NCBI GenBank assembly: GCA_023957775.1
Contig: JAMLGR010000008.1
Span: forward strand, 62,001 to 126,000
DNA length: 64,000 nucleotides
Direction: 5' to 3'
From: Fimbriimonadaceae bacterium
Lineage (GTDB): Bacteria > Armatimonadota > Fimbriimonadia > Fimbriimonadales > Fimbriimonadaceae
Positions 32,235-40,565 of this stretch are shown here, piece by piece. The position numbers were made by a program, and so were the translations under genes. Position 1 is the first letter of the stretch, and each line of letters starts with the position of its first letter. The notes below the pieces were generated by a model that saw nothing but the letters and a program-made list of their open reading frames with translations, searched no databases and was not told the DNA's origin.

Positions 32235-35069
32235 ATGCGTAGAGATTTCGACTTCGACAGCTTGGGTGTGGGCTCGGGCCGTGGTACCGAGGGGCCCACG
32301 CGCGGGCAGTTGCGGGTCGGGTGCTCGATTCTCGGACTCGTCGCGCTGCTCGTTCTGCTGCTCGCCGCGATCGCGCCCTACACCGACTACCTCTGGTACG
32401 TCCACGATGCGCGCCAGCCGCAGGTGTACCTTACGGCGTACGCGATGCGCGGGAAACTGTTCGTCGTTGGATTTGTGGTCGCGCTCGGCGTCTTGCTGCT
32501 CAATCTTGGCAAAGCGTTGACGATCTCGGTCGTGTACGACAAGGTGCCTCAGACCCCCGCCGAGATGTTCCTCTCGAACGCGGTGGCCTACGTCCAGAAC
32601 AACACCGGCAAGGTCTCCAAGGTCGTCTCCACGGGGCTTGCGTTGCTCTTCGGGCTCAGCCTCCAGTCGGCTTGGAACGCCGCCCTGCTCGCCTCGAACT
32701 CCCAAGTGTTCGGCAAGAACGATCCGACCTTCGGGATGGATCTCGGATTCTTCGTGTTCAAACTGCCGTGGCTGCAGGTCCTGGCGAACTATGCGTTCGG
32801 GCTGTTGTTCGTGACCACGTTCCTCACGACCGGCATCTACCTGGGGCTGAAGGCGCTGGCCTCGCTCGCCCGCATCGATTTGGGTCGACCTGCGGAGAGG
32901 GTGCACGTCGGGGTGCTGGTCGGATTGACCGCGATCGCCTACGCCGTCCAGCTTTGGCTCCACCGCTACGAGTTTGGGTTGATCGACAGCGCCCAGTTCA
33001 CGGGTGCGGGCCTCGCAGGCATGCGGCGGCTTGCTGGACTCACGGCCTTCACGATCGTTTTGGCAGCGGTGGGGTTGGTCTCGATGGTGTTCGCCAAGCG
33101 CATCCAGCGCGTGCGGCCGGTGCTTGTGGTCGGCGGCTCGCTCTTTGTCCTCTATGTGCTGCTGCTGGGCGTGGTTCCCGGCTTGAGCCAAAGGCTGGAA
33201 GTCGAACCGAACAAGTTCGAAGCCGAGGGGCCCTTCGCGCTCAAGGCGATCACGATGACCCGCTTCGCCTACGGGCTCGACGGGATGGAGGTTCGCGAAA
33301 GCCAGGTGCGAGACGAACCGACCGCCCAAGAGGTTGCCGCCGCGCAGCCGACCCTCGAAAACATGAGGCTCTGGGATCCCGAGGTGCTGCGGCGTTCGAT
33401 CGAGGGCATCCAGGGACTGAGGCCGTACTACACGTTCCAGGACGTGGACATCGACCGGTACCTGCTGGACGGGAAACAGACCCTTGTGATGCTCTCGCCC
33501 CGAGATATTCGCGTCGATGGGCTCAGCGCCAGCGCGCGCACGTGGGTCAACGAGCGGCTCCAGTACACGCACGGTTACGGACTGACCATGTCGCCCGTGA
33601 ACACGGCCACCACGATCGGCCAGCCGACGTTCGTGATCAACGACATGCCGCCGAAGGCGCCCGCGAGTCTCCCGGTGGACGAGCCCAGAATCTACTACAG
33701 CGACTTTCGCGACGGGATTGGGCGCTCGGGCGAGTCCTACGCGATCGTCGACACGAAGATCGACGAGTTCGACTATCCCGGCCAGGACTCCGAGCAGAAG
33801 ACGCGGTGGAAGGGAACGGGGGGCGTGCCCATCGGTTCGCCCTTGACCAAGGCGGTCTACTCCCTGGCGCTGGGCGACGGCAATCTGCTGGTGTCTGGAA
33901 ACATCACGTCGACCACTCGCCTCTTGTATCGGCGCGGCGTCGTGGAGCGCGCGTCCCTGATCTTCCCGTTCCTGCACTTCGACAACGACCCCTACATCGT
34001 GGTCTTTGGGGGGCGGCTGCTTTGGATCCTCGACGCGTACACCACCACCGGCCAGGTTCCGTACAGCGCGAGGGTGGGTGGGCCCGAGCCGCTCAACTAC
34101 ATCCGCAACTCGGTGAAGGTGGTCATCGATGCGTACACGGGCGAGACGACCGGTTACGCGGTCGAGCCCGACGAGCCGATCCTGAAGGCCTACCGGAAGA
34201 TCTATCCCGGGCTCGTGAAGGACCCCTCAGCGATCCCCGAAGGGTTGCGGTCCCATTTCCGGTACCCGGAGGACCTCTTTTCGCTCCAATCGATGCAGCT
34301 CGCGCAGTACCACGTGAACGACACGACCGTCTTCCTGAACAACGAGGACGCGTGGGATTTGGCGTTTGAGCGCAACATCAGCGGCGACACGGCCCAGATG
34401 CGGCCGTACTACGTGCAGCTTCAGCTTCCGGGCGAAGCGAAGGACGGGTTCATGCTGATCCTGCCCTTCACGCCGCGCCAGAAGGGCAACCTGAGCGGCT
34501 GGTTGGCGGCCCAGTGCGACCCCGATGAGTACGGCAAGCTGGTGCTCTACAAGTACCCGAAGGGAGCGAACATCGCCGGTCCGACGCAGATGGAGGCGCG
34601 GTTCAACCAAGATCCCGTGATCGCGGACCTCAACCGGCAGTTCAACAACGACCAAAGCCAGATTCTCGTGGGCAACCTGCTCGTCGTGCCGATCGGGCGC
34701 AGCGTGATGTACGTCGAGCCGATGTTCTTGCAAAGCCGCACGTCCGGAATCCAGCCGATTCCGGAGTTGAAGAAGGTGATCCTCGGCCTCAACAACAAAG
34801 TTGTGGTCGCCGACACGTATCGGCAGGCGCTGGAGAAGTTGTTCGGCGATGGCAGCGCGGCTCCCGAGAGGGTGGAAGTGCCGCCGGACCAGACGCCGCC
34901 GAAACCCGAGAATCCTCCCTCCACGGTGCTCGACGCGGCCCAGGTGCAGGAGCTGAAGCGGTTGTTGGAGGCGCAGGACGAGGCCCTTCGGAAGGGTGAT
35001 TTCGCGCGCTTCGGCGCCCTGCGCGAGGAGCTCCGCAAGAGGATCGAGGCTTTGGAAGGTCCTCGATGA
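32235..35069 (+). CDS. UPF0182 family large membrane protein
   Basis: A 944-residue protein. Seven or so hydrophobic helices occupy the first 320 residues (VGCSILGLVALLVLLLAAIAPYTDYLWYVH..., then LVVGGSLFVLYVLLLGVVPGL). A long soluble part follows with the UPF0182 landmarks QVEPNKFEAE-like EVEPNKFEAEGPF, YTHGYGLTMSP, PRIYYSDF, and PTQMEARFNQDP. The final 90 residues are a Pro-rich linker and a charged coiled coil (LDAAQVQELKRLLEAQDEAL). Function of the family is not established. The stop overlaps aroA by four bases, so it is cotranscribed with aroA and cmk. Confidence 0.93.
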   Translation: MRRDFDFDSLGVGSGRGTEGPTRGQLRVGCSILGLVALLVLLLAAIAPYTDYLWYVHDARQPQVYLTAYAMRGKLFVVGFVVALGVLLLNLGKALTISVVYDKVPQTPAEMFLSNAVAYVQNNTGKVSKVVSTGLALLFGLSLQSAWNAALLASNSQVFGKNDPTFGMDLGFFVFKLPWLQVLANYAFGLLFVTTFLTTGIYLGLKALASLARIDLGRPAERVHVGVLVGLTAIAYAVQLWLHRYEFGLIDSAQFTGAGLAGMRRLAGLTAFTIVLAAVGLVSMVFAKRIQRVRPVLVVGGSLFVLYVLLLGVVPGLSQRLEVEPNKFEAEGPFALKAITMTRFAYGLDGMEVRESQVRDEPTAQEVAAAQPTLENMRLWDPEVLRRSIEGIQGLRPYYTFQDVDIDRYLLDGKQTLVMLSPRDIRVDGLSASARTWVNERLQYTHGYGLTMSPVNTATTIGQPTFVINDMPPKAPASLPVDEPRIYYSDFRDGIGRSGESYAIVDTKIDEFDYPGQDSEQKTRWKGTGGVPIGSPLTKAVYSLALGDGNLLVSGNITSTTRLLYRRGVVERASLIFPFLHFDNDPYIVVFGGRLLWILDAYTTTGQVPYSARVGGPEPLNYIRNSVKVVIDAYTGETTGYAVEPDEPILKAYRKIYPGLVKDPSAIPEGLRSHFRYPEDLFSLQSMQLAQYHVNDTTVFLNNEDAWDLAFERNISGDTAQMRPYYVQLQLPGEAKDGFMLILPFTPRQKGNLSGWLAAQCDPDEYGKLVLYKYPKGANIAGPTQMEARFNQDPVIADLNRQFNNDQSQILVGNLLVVPIGRSVMYVEPMFLQSRTSGIQPIPELKKVILGLNNKVVVADTYRQALEKLFGDGSAAPERVEVPPDQTPPKPENPPSTVLDAAQVQELKRLLEAQDEALRKGDFARFGALREELRKRIEALEGPR

Positions 35070-36352
35070 CCCTGACCACCGGGCGGATCGCGACGATGGC
35101 AGGGGAGCTGCGTCCCCCCTCGGACAAGTCCCTGACCCACCGCGCCTACATGCTCGGGGCGGCGGCCGCGGGGCCGTCGGTTGTGAGAAACCCGCTTCGC
35201 GGCGAGGATTGCGAGGCCACGCTTCGCTGCTTGGAGGCGATGGGATTGCGGGCGACTTGGACCGGACGGGACGAGGTGCGGCTCGATCCCGCGGCCAGAT
35301 GGCACTCTCCCGCCGAACCGCTGGACTGCGGCAACAGCGGCACGACGATGCGTCTGCTCAGCGGCCTGGTCGCTTCGCGGCCCATCGAAGCCGAGCTGGT
35401 GGGCGACGCGTCCCTTTCGCGGCGCCCGATGGGGCGCATCGCCGAGCCTCTGCGCCGCATGGGCGCAACGGTCGAGGGCGACACGGCGCCGCTACGCATC
35501 CAGGGCGCCTCGCTGCAGGGGATCGACCACGTGTCGCTGGTCGCGAGCGCCCAGGTGAAGAGCTGCATTCTCTTGGCGGGGCTGCGGGCCAAGGGAACGA
35601 CCCGCGTGCTGGAACCCGATCCGAGCCGCGACCACACGGAGCGGATGTTGCGCGCGATGGGAGTGGAGGTGCGCGAGTCGACGAGCGGGACCGGGCATCG
35701 CGTGGAGGTCGACGGCGGCGCCTCGCTGCGCCCGCTCGAGTTCGACGTTCCGGGCGACGTCTCCAGCGCGGCGTTCTTCATGGTGGCCGCGGCCCTCGCC
35801 CCCGAGTCGCGGGTGACGCTGAGGGACGTGAACGTCAATCCGACGCGGACGGGGATTCTCGACGTGTTCATGGCGGCGGGGATCCGAGTGATCGAGCTGG
35901 ACCGCCACGATCGGGGGGGCGAACCGGTGGCGTCGCTCGAGATCCACCCGGAACCGATTCCGATGGCGTTCGAGATCACGGGCGCGCTGGTGCCGCGGTT
36001 GATCGACGAGATTCCGGTGCTGGCCGTGCTCGCGAGCCAGTGCGACGGCATCAGCATCATTCGAGACGCCGAGGAGCTGCGCAAGAAGGAGAGCGACCGC
36101 ATCGAATCCGTCGCCGCCGGGTTGCGGGCGATGGGGGTGCGCGTCGAGGTCGAGCGCGACGGCATGATGATCTGGGGGCCTGCGCGGCTCCAGGGAGCGA
36201 CGGTCGACGCGCAGGGCGACCATCGGCTGGGCATGGCGTTCGCCGTCGCCGGCTTGTTTGCGGAGGGGCAGACCACGGTGGTGGGTGCCGACGCCATCGC
36301 CACGTCCTATCCGGGGTTCAAAGACGATTTGTGGAGTCTGTGCGTTGTCTAA
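35066..36352 (+). CDS. aroA: 3-phosphoshikimate 1-carboxyvinyltransferase (EPSP synthase)
   Basis: A 428-residue shikimate-pathway enzyme joining shikimate-3-phosphate and PEP. PPSDKSLTHRAYMLGAAAAG, LDCGNSGTTMRLLSGL, LGDASLSRRPMGRI-like GDASLSRRPMGRI, and QVKSCILLAGLRAKG are diagnostic. RKKESDRIESVAAGLRAMG and GDHRLGMAFAVAGL close the active site. The sequence retains the Gly-rich segment whose form distinguishes class I and II enzymes, but I did not assign the class. ATG overlaps the UPF0182 stop and the gene end overlaps cmk. Confidence 0.98.
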   Translation: MTLTTGRIATMAGELRPPSDKSLTHRAYMLGAAAAGPSVVRNPLRGEDCEATLRCLEAMGLRATWTGRDEVRLDPAARWHSPAEPLDCGNSGTTMRLLSGLVASRPIEAELVGDASLSRRPMGRIAEPLRRMGATVEGDTAPLRIQGASLQGIDHVSLVASAQVKSCILLAGLRAKGTTRVLEPDPSRDHTERMLRAMGVEVRESTSGTGHRVEVDGGASLRPLEFDVPGDVSSAAFFMVAAALAPESRVTLRDVNVNPTRTGILDVFMAAGIRVIELDRHDRGGEPVASLEIHPEPIPMAFEITGALVPRLIDEIPVLAVLASQCDGISIIRDAEELRKKESDRIESVAAGLRAMGVRVEVERDGMMIWGPARLQGATVDAQGDHRLGMAFAVAGLFAEGQTTVVGADAIATSYPGFKDDLWSLCVV

Positions 36353-36998
36353 GCTCGTGATCGCGATCGACGGACCGGCGGGTTCGGGGAAGAGCACGGT
36401 GGCCAAGCGCGTGGCTCGCGAACTGGGGTTGAGCTACCTCGACACGGGCGCCATGTACCGCGCGGTGGCGCTGAAGGCGTTCCGCGCGGGATTCGGTCCC
36501 AACGACGGCGACGCGGTCGGCGCGCTCGCGGAGCGCACCCACATCGGGTTCGGGCCCGGCGATCCGCAGAAGGTGTTCCTCGACGGGGAGGAGGTCACGA
36601 GCCTGATCCGCACGTCGGAGATCGGCGAGTTGGCGAGCGCGCTCAGCGCCCACACGCCCGTGCGGCGCGCCCTCGTCGCGCGCCAGCGCGAGCTGATCGC
36701 GCAGGGAGGCGTGACGTTGGAGGGGCGCGATACGACGACCGTGGTCGCCCCGAACGCGGACCTGAAGGTGTTCATGACCGCCTCGGTGGACGTTCGGGCG
36801 CGACGCCGCACCGACGAACTGCTCCAAAAGGGCCTCCCTGCCGACTTGGACGCGATTCGGGCGGCGATCGAGGAGCGCGACCACCGCGACTCCACGCGCG
36901 CCGACAGTCCCCTGAAGATCGCGGACGATGCGGTGGTGATCGAGACCGACCACCTCACGGTGGAAGAGGTCGTCCGCCTCGTGCTCAGCTACCTGTGA
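36345..36998 (+). CDS. cmk: Cytidylate kinase
   Basis: A 217-residue kinase phosphorylating CMP and dCMP. The P-loop AIDGPAGSGKSTVAKRVA is at the start, then YLDTGAMYRAVALKA, GRDTTTVV (usually GRDIGTVV) and the lid region MTASVDVRARRR. TTG 36345 is the likely start because GGAG lies at 36333-36336 and it overlaps the aroA stop. GTG 36357 is the alternative. aroA-cmk adjacency is widespread. A repeat island begins four bases after the stop. Confidence 0.95.
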   Translation: MSKLVIAIDGPAGSGKSTVAKRVARELGLSYLDTGAMYRAVALKAFRAGFGPNDGDAVGALAERTHIGFGPGDPQKVFLDGEEVTSLIRTSEIGELASALSAHTPVRRALVARQRELIAQGGVTLEGRDTTTVVAPNADLKVFMTASVDVRARRRTDELLQKGLPADLDAIRAAIEERDHRDSTRADSPLKIADDAVVIETDHLTVEEVVRLVLSYL

Positions 36999-37080
36999 GG
37001 GCGCAGAGGGTTTCACGCAGAGGCGCAGAGGCGCGGGGGGACGTTTCACGCAAGGAACGCAATGGGCGCAAAGGGGGGGG
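36999..37080 (+). repeat. Dispersed repeat island A (ACGCAGAGGCGCAGAGG type)
   Basis: Begins directly after the cmk stop. Two motif types alternate: TTTCACGCAGAGGCGCAGAGG-CGCGGGG and TTTCACGCAAGGAACGCAA-TGGGCGCAAAGGGG. The second recurs at 39548-39580 in the same orientation. The island ends at a run of eight G (37073-37080), beyond which RHS-like coding sequence starts abruptly. Confidence 0.9.
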
Positions 37081-37152
37081 CGTGTCTCAAGACGTGGTGT
37101 ACGAAGCATCGAGGTCGGCTCGCCCGAGCGCGGGGCGCGCGCGTTCCAGACG

Positions 37153-38784
37153 ATGACCCAGCTCGACGGCTCGCTAGGAGAAACTTCCAACGAGTTCCAC
37201 TACGCCTACGACCAGGCGGGGCGTCTTCGCCACGCGGCGTTCGCGCAGACTCCGCAGTCCCACATGACGGGCTGGCCCTACTACACGGGGCAGGATCCCG
37301 CGCAGACCCGGGCGCACACGCTCTACTCGTACGACGGCGCCGGCCGGTCCACCGGGGTGGAGACGTACTTCCAGACGTGGAACCCGACCCTCGCGGATTA
37401 CGAAGGGCAGAGCAAGATCGCCCAGGGGTACCTCTACGACGAGCGCGGTCTGCGTTCGTCGCAACAGTTCCTCAGCGGCGTCCCGGGCGGGCCGGAGTGG
37501 TCCACGCTGCGCACGGAGACGTACACCTACGAGCCTCAGCGCGGGTACCTGACCAGCGTGAACTACGGAGACGGCTCGCCCGTGAGCACGTGGACGTACG
37601 ACCTTGCCGGGAACCGCGCCTCGTGGAATCTCTCCGTCGGGCCGTACCTGTACGACAATCTCAACCGCTTCACCTACCACCCGAACACGACGTACACGAA
37701 CGATCTGCTCGGCAACCGGACGTGGGAGAACTACGGCCTGCCGGGCGGAAAGCGCTACGTCTACGACGAGCTGAGCCGCGCGACGAGCATCTGCGGCGAG
37801 ACGGACGGCGCGGCGTACGAGTACCGGGCGGACGGGATGCGCGTGGAGAAAGTCTCGGGTCTGACGATCACGTGGAACCCCGCCGACAAGACGCACCGCT
37901 CGGGCTGGTACGACCAGAACTGGTCGGTCAACAAGGCGACGACGCGCTACTTCTACGACGGCCAGATGTGCATGGAGGAGGACTTCATGCCCGAGGCCGG
38001 CGGCAACGGCGAGCCATCCGTGACGCGTTACGGCCTGGGCGCGCGCGGCATCGACATGATCGAAAGGACCACGGCGCAAGGCGCCACGCGGGCGTATCCG
38101 TTGTACGATGGACATGGAAACATGCTCGCCACGATCTCGCTCTCGGGAGCGCTCGCCAACCAGCGCCACTACGACGTCTGGGGCGCGGTGCGCGCCGAGC
38201 AGGACGTGGACGCGGTGAACCCCCGCGGCCAGTACGTGGCGAACCTCGGGCACCAGACGGATGTGGAGTCCAATCTCATCTACATGCGGGCGCGCTACTA
38301 CGACCCGGGGACCGCGCGGTTCGTGACCGAGGACCCGGCCAGGGACGGGGTCAACTGGTTCGTTTACTGCAACAACGATCCGGTGAACACGGTGGATGCC
38401 GATGGGAGGGCATGGGACACATTTGAGGCCCTGTGGAGGTCAATAGCTCCCCTGTTATCTTCCTTCGGATTGCGCGGGATGTTAGGAATAGGCACGAAAT
38501 TCGGCGCGCGAATGCTCGGCAAAGCTCTTGTTGCGGTTGGCTTCGTACTTGCGAGGGTTGGATATGGGATGGCATCCTATGCCCGAATTCTTGCGCAAAG
38601 CGAGAACTTCTTTGCCCGAATTGGCGGAGCTGTTTTGGGCAGGCTCCGAGCGAAGGCCGTTGCGGCGAGCCTCTCCATACGTTCGGTTGGCTACTTCATG
38701 GAGGCTTTTGGAAGCGATGTACCGTTTGGACCCACCAAGGGCTGGAGAGAAATAGACTTTGATGATTGGATCTTCCCAAACTGA
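37153..38784 (+). CDS. RHS-repeat protein (5'-truncated) with variable C-terminal domain
   Basis: A 543-residue protein. Residues about 1-420 are an RHS/YD-repeat shell: YAYDQAGRLRHAAF, YSYDGAGRS, YDLAGNRAS, YDELSRATS and so on. The core ends with LYDGHGNMLATISL, YMRARYYDPGTARFVTEDPARDG and YCNNDPVNTVDADGRA, the conserved junction where variable toxin tips start. About 125 residues follow (418-543), hydrophobic in the middle (MLGKALVAVGFVLARVGYGMA) and acidic at the end (IDFDDWIFPN), with no family I recognise. There is no signal peptide or N-terminal secretion domain. The frame stays open through the repeat upstream without an ATG, so the shell has lost its 5' part. The DNA of the tip looks lower in GC than the core. 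Confidence 0.85.
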   Translation: MTQLDGSLGETSNEFHYAYDQAGRLRHAAFAQTPQSHMTGWPYYTGQDPAQTRAHTLYSYDGAGRSTGVETYFQTWNPTLADYEGQSKIAQGYLYDERGLRSSQQFLSGVPGGPEWSTLRTETYTYEPQRGYLTSVNYGDGSPVSTWTYDLAGNRASWNLSVGPYLYDNLNRFTYHPNTTYTNDLLGNRTWENYGLPGGKRYVYDELSRATSICGETDGAAYEYRADGMRVEKVSGLTITWNPADKTHRSGWYDQNWSVNKATTRYFYDGQMCMEEDFMPEAGGNGEPSVTRYGLGARGIDMIERTTAQGATRAYPLYDGHGNMLATISLSGALANQRHYDVWGAVRAEQDVDAVNPRGQYVANLGHQTDVESNLIYMRARYYDPGTARFVTEDPARDGVNWFVYCNNDPVNTVDADGRAWDTFEALWRSIAPLLSSFGLRGMLGIGTKFGARMLGKALVAVGFVLARVGYGMASYARILAQSENFFARIGGAVLGRLRAKAVAASLSIRSVGYFMEAFGSDVPFGPTKGWREIDFDDWIFPN

Positions 38785-38847
38785 ATCTGGAGGAGTGCAG
38801 ATAGTCGGATCCAAGATGCCAACCTCCGAGGTTTCAGGATTAAGCTC

Positions 38848-39297
38848 ATGTTCTCAGCATTGATTAGAACCGCGCGGCGGATGGTGGGTGCTGGCGGGAA
38901 ACTGATTCGGTATTCTGCTAGTCTCGACGGCGCTGTGCACTTGCGAGATATCGAGTCCAAGGAAGTCCTTGCGTCGCTAATGTTGTTGCATGAAAACTAC
39001 AGGTGGCGGAACTTGGAAGATCTCAAGGGTGACTTGCACCGCGCAAAGGTGGCTGCTGATCGACTCTGGGTATTGCCCCCCGTACATTCCCATTGTGAAA
39101 AAGATGTGCTTGGGAGACTGGAGAATACCGTTGTAGTCCTTAATGGCATTTGGGTCTATCCGAATCTTGTCGGCTCCGAACCTCATGGGAACTCGATTGC
39201 CGAGCGCCTAGAGTCATTGCATCGCGGATTAGGTGCGCCAATAGAGATCCTAACGGAGTCCGATGTCACTTTACTCAGTGAATGTCTTGGTCGATAA
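38848..39297 (+). CDS. Candidate immunity protein for the RHS C-terminal domain
   Basis: A 149-residue soluble protein 63 bases downstream of the RHS gene. N-terminal MFSALIRTARRMVGAGGK, then a strand-rich middle (ENTVVVLNGIWVYPNLVGSEPHG) and IAERLESLHRGLGAPIEIL near the end. Codon use and GC are unlike the surrounding genes, matching the preceding RHS tip. I recognise no immunity family, and it has no signal peptide. Its call as immunity protein rests on position: between a variable RHS tip and an orphan RHS fragment. Confidence 0.6.
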   Translation: MFSALIRTARRMVGAGGKLIRYSASLDGAVHLRDIESKEVLASLMLLHENYRWRNLEDLKGDLHRAKVAADRLWVLPPVHSHCEKDVLGRLENTVVVLNGIWVYPNLVGSEPHGNSIAERLESLHRGLGAPIEILTESDVTLLSECLGR

Positions 39298-39326
39298 GGG
39301 AAACGACGCCACCTCGCTCCTGACCG

Positions 39327-39537
39327 GCGCCACTACGACCCGTTCGACTCGCTACGCTCGCTCGGGGCAGGCGTCTGGGGCGCGGTGCGCGCCGAGCAGG
39401 ACGTGGACGCGGTGAACCCCCGCGGCCAGTACGTGGCGAACCTCGGGCACCAGACGGATGTGGAGTCCAATCTCATCTACATGCGGGCGCGCTACTACGA
39501 CCCGGGGACCGCGCGGTTCGTGACCGAGGACCGGGCG
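39327..39537 (+). pseudogene. Orphan end of the RHS core (displaced tip remnant)
   Basis: Bases 39373-39532 are identical to 38176-38335 of the RHS gene (160 of 160 bases), encoding GAVRAEQDVDAVNPRG to YYDPGTARFVTED. The preceding GCGCCACTACGAC (39327-39339) also matches 38163-38175, but 33 bases rich in CGCTACGCTCG are inserted between. It has no start and no RHS body. After FVTED the frame runs straight into a repeat island, so the old C-terminal tip is absent. Confidence 0.85.
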
Positions 39538-39656
39538 CGGGGGGAGTTTTCACGCAAGGAACGCAATGGGCGCAAAGGGGTGGGGAGGGCTCACGCAGAG
39601 GCGCAGAGGCGCGGGGGGACTTTTCACGCAAAGAACGCAATGGGCGCAAAGGGGTT
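39533..39656 (+). repeat. Dispersed repeat island B (ACGCAGAGGCG / ACGCAAGGAACGC type)
   Basis: Begins at the end of the orphan RHS fragment. It contains TTTTCACGCAAGGAACGCAA then TGGGCGCAAAGGGG, then TCACGCAGAGGCGCAGAGGC and a second CGCAAAGAACGCAATGGGCG. The orientation is the same as in island A, so the RHS locus lies between direct copies. Confidence 0.9.
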
Positions 39657-39882
39657 TCCCCAAGGCCCAAGGCCCAAGGCCCAAGGCCCAAGGCCCAAGG
39701 CCCAAGGCCCAAGGCCCAAGGCCCAAGGCCCAAGGCCCAAGGCCCAAGGCCCAAGGCCCAAGGCCCAAGGCCCAAGGCCCAAGGCCCAAGGCCCAAGGCC
39801 CAAGGCCTAAGGCCCAAGGCCCAAGACCAAGGACGAAGGCCCAAGGCCCAAGGCCCAAGGCCCAAGGCCCAAGGCCCAAGGC
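39657..39882 (+). repeat. Tandem 7-bp array (CCCAAGG)n
   Basis: About 32 copies of CCCAAGG with few variants (CCTAAGG, AGACCAAGGACGAAGG). It ends in the stop codon of the minus-strand NTF2-like gene at 39883. Translated in any frame it gives Pro-Lys-Ala-Gln-Gly-type repeats, but these have no sign of being a gene. Island B plus the array fill the 585-base gap after the candidate immunity gene. Confidence 0.95.
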
Positions 39883-40395
39883 CTAACTCGCTCCGCCATA
39901 CTTCTTCGGCAGTGGCAGGTTGGGGCCTTCGGCTTGCCAGGTGAGGTTGGCGATCCACCAGCGCGTGCCGTCGTGGACGAGCTGGATGCTGTTGATGCCG
40001 CGCGCGATCGGCTTGTCGCCCTTTTTGAGGCGGGACTCGTACGTGCTGAAGACGTGGGAGATGCCGCCGAAGGACTCGGTCGTCTTGGCGACCTCGGATT
40101 CGAAGAAGCCCTGCGTTTCGAGGAACTTGCGGTTTTGCTCGATGTACTCGTCGACGGTCATCGGGCGAAAGGCGCCCGTGCCGTCGGGGCGGCGCACCAC
40201 GGGCGTGAGCCTGGCGCCGGGGGCGAAGAGCGACCGCATGCGGTCCCAATCGCGGGCTTGGCCGCCGGGGCCGCTGATGACGTCGTAGAGCGCGGAAACG
40301 AGCGTCTCGGGAGACTTCCCGTCGGGCGAAGGGGGCGTTTGGGCCCATCCGAACGACGAGGCCAGGACGAGCAGAGGCAGAGCGAACGCTTTCAT
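39883..40395 (-). CDS. Secreted NTF2-like (SnoaL-type) protein
   Basis: A 170-residue protein with a signal peptide (MKAFALPLLVLASSFGWAQ). The mature part reads LVSALYDVISGPGGQARDWDRMRSLFAPGARLTPV, then MTVDEYIEQNRKFLE and later WWIANLTWQAEGP. This order (helix, cone of beta strands, closing 'W.I....w') is the NTF2-like/SnoaL fold, used both by small enzymes and by binding proteins. Catalytic residues are not clear. CATACT at 40401-40406 lies just upstream. The coding end runs straight into the heptamer array. Confidence 0.8.
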   Translation of the reverse strand: MKAFALPLLVLASSFGWAQTPPSPDGKSPETLVSALYDVISGPGGQARDWDRMRSLFAPGARLTPVVRRPDGTGAFRPMTVDEYIEQNRKFLETQGFFESEVAKTTESFGGISHVFSTYESRLKKGDKPIARGINSIQLVHDGTRWWIANLTWQAEGPNLPLPKKYGGAS

Positions 40396-40411
40396 GCCGC
40401 AGTATGGGCGC

Positions 40412-40530
40412 TGAGAGGCGCGGAGGAGGGGAGGGTTTCACGCAGAGGCGCAAAGGCGCGGAGGCTCTTTGTGCGGACGGCGGGGGCGGGGAGGGCTTCA
40501 CGCAACGAGCGCAAAGGACGCAAATGTCTG
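40412..40530 (+). repeat. Dispersed repeat island C (degenerate)
   Basis: GGAGGGTTTCACGCAGAGGC, GCAAAGGCGCGG and GGCTTCACGCAACGAGCGC-AAAGGACGCAAA. It is the same family as islands A and B but more diverged. It occupies most of the gap between the NTF2-like gene and the acetyltransferase. Confidence 0.8.
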
Positions 40531-40565
40531 ACAGCCAAGGACCGATCCTCCGGCTTGGGCCTCAT

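Noticed and set aside
37062-38426. Second-frame 454-codon ORF through the RHS gene
   Set aside because: The RHS YD-repeat pattern is in the other frame (37153-38784), and this one is Arg-rich shadow.
38433-38762. 109-codon alternative-frame ORF inside the RHS tip
   Set aside because: The RHS frame runs unbroken from the core across this stretch, and the alternative has no start signal. I kept the fused tip.
39550-39886. Pro-Lys-Ala-Gln-Gly repeat ORFs over the heptamer array
   Set aside because: Open in several frames because the 7-bp unit lacks stops. There is no start signal or conserved context, so it is not a gene.
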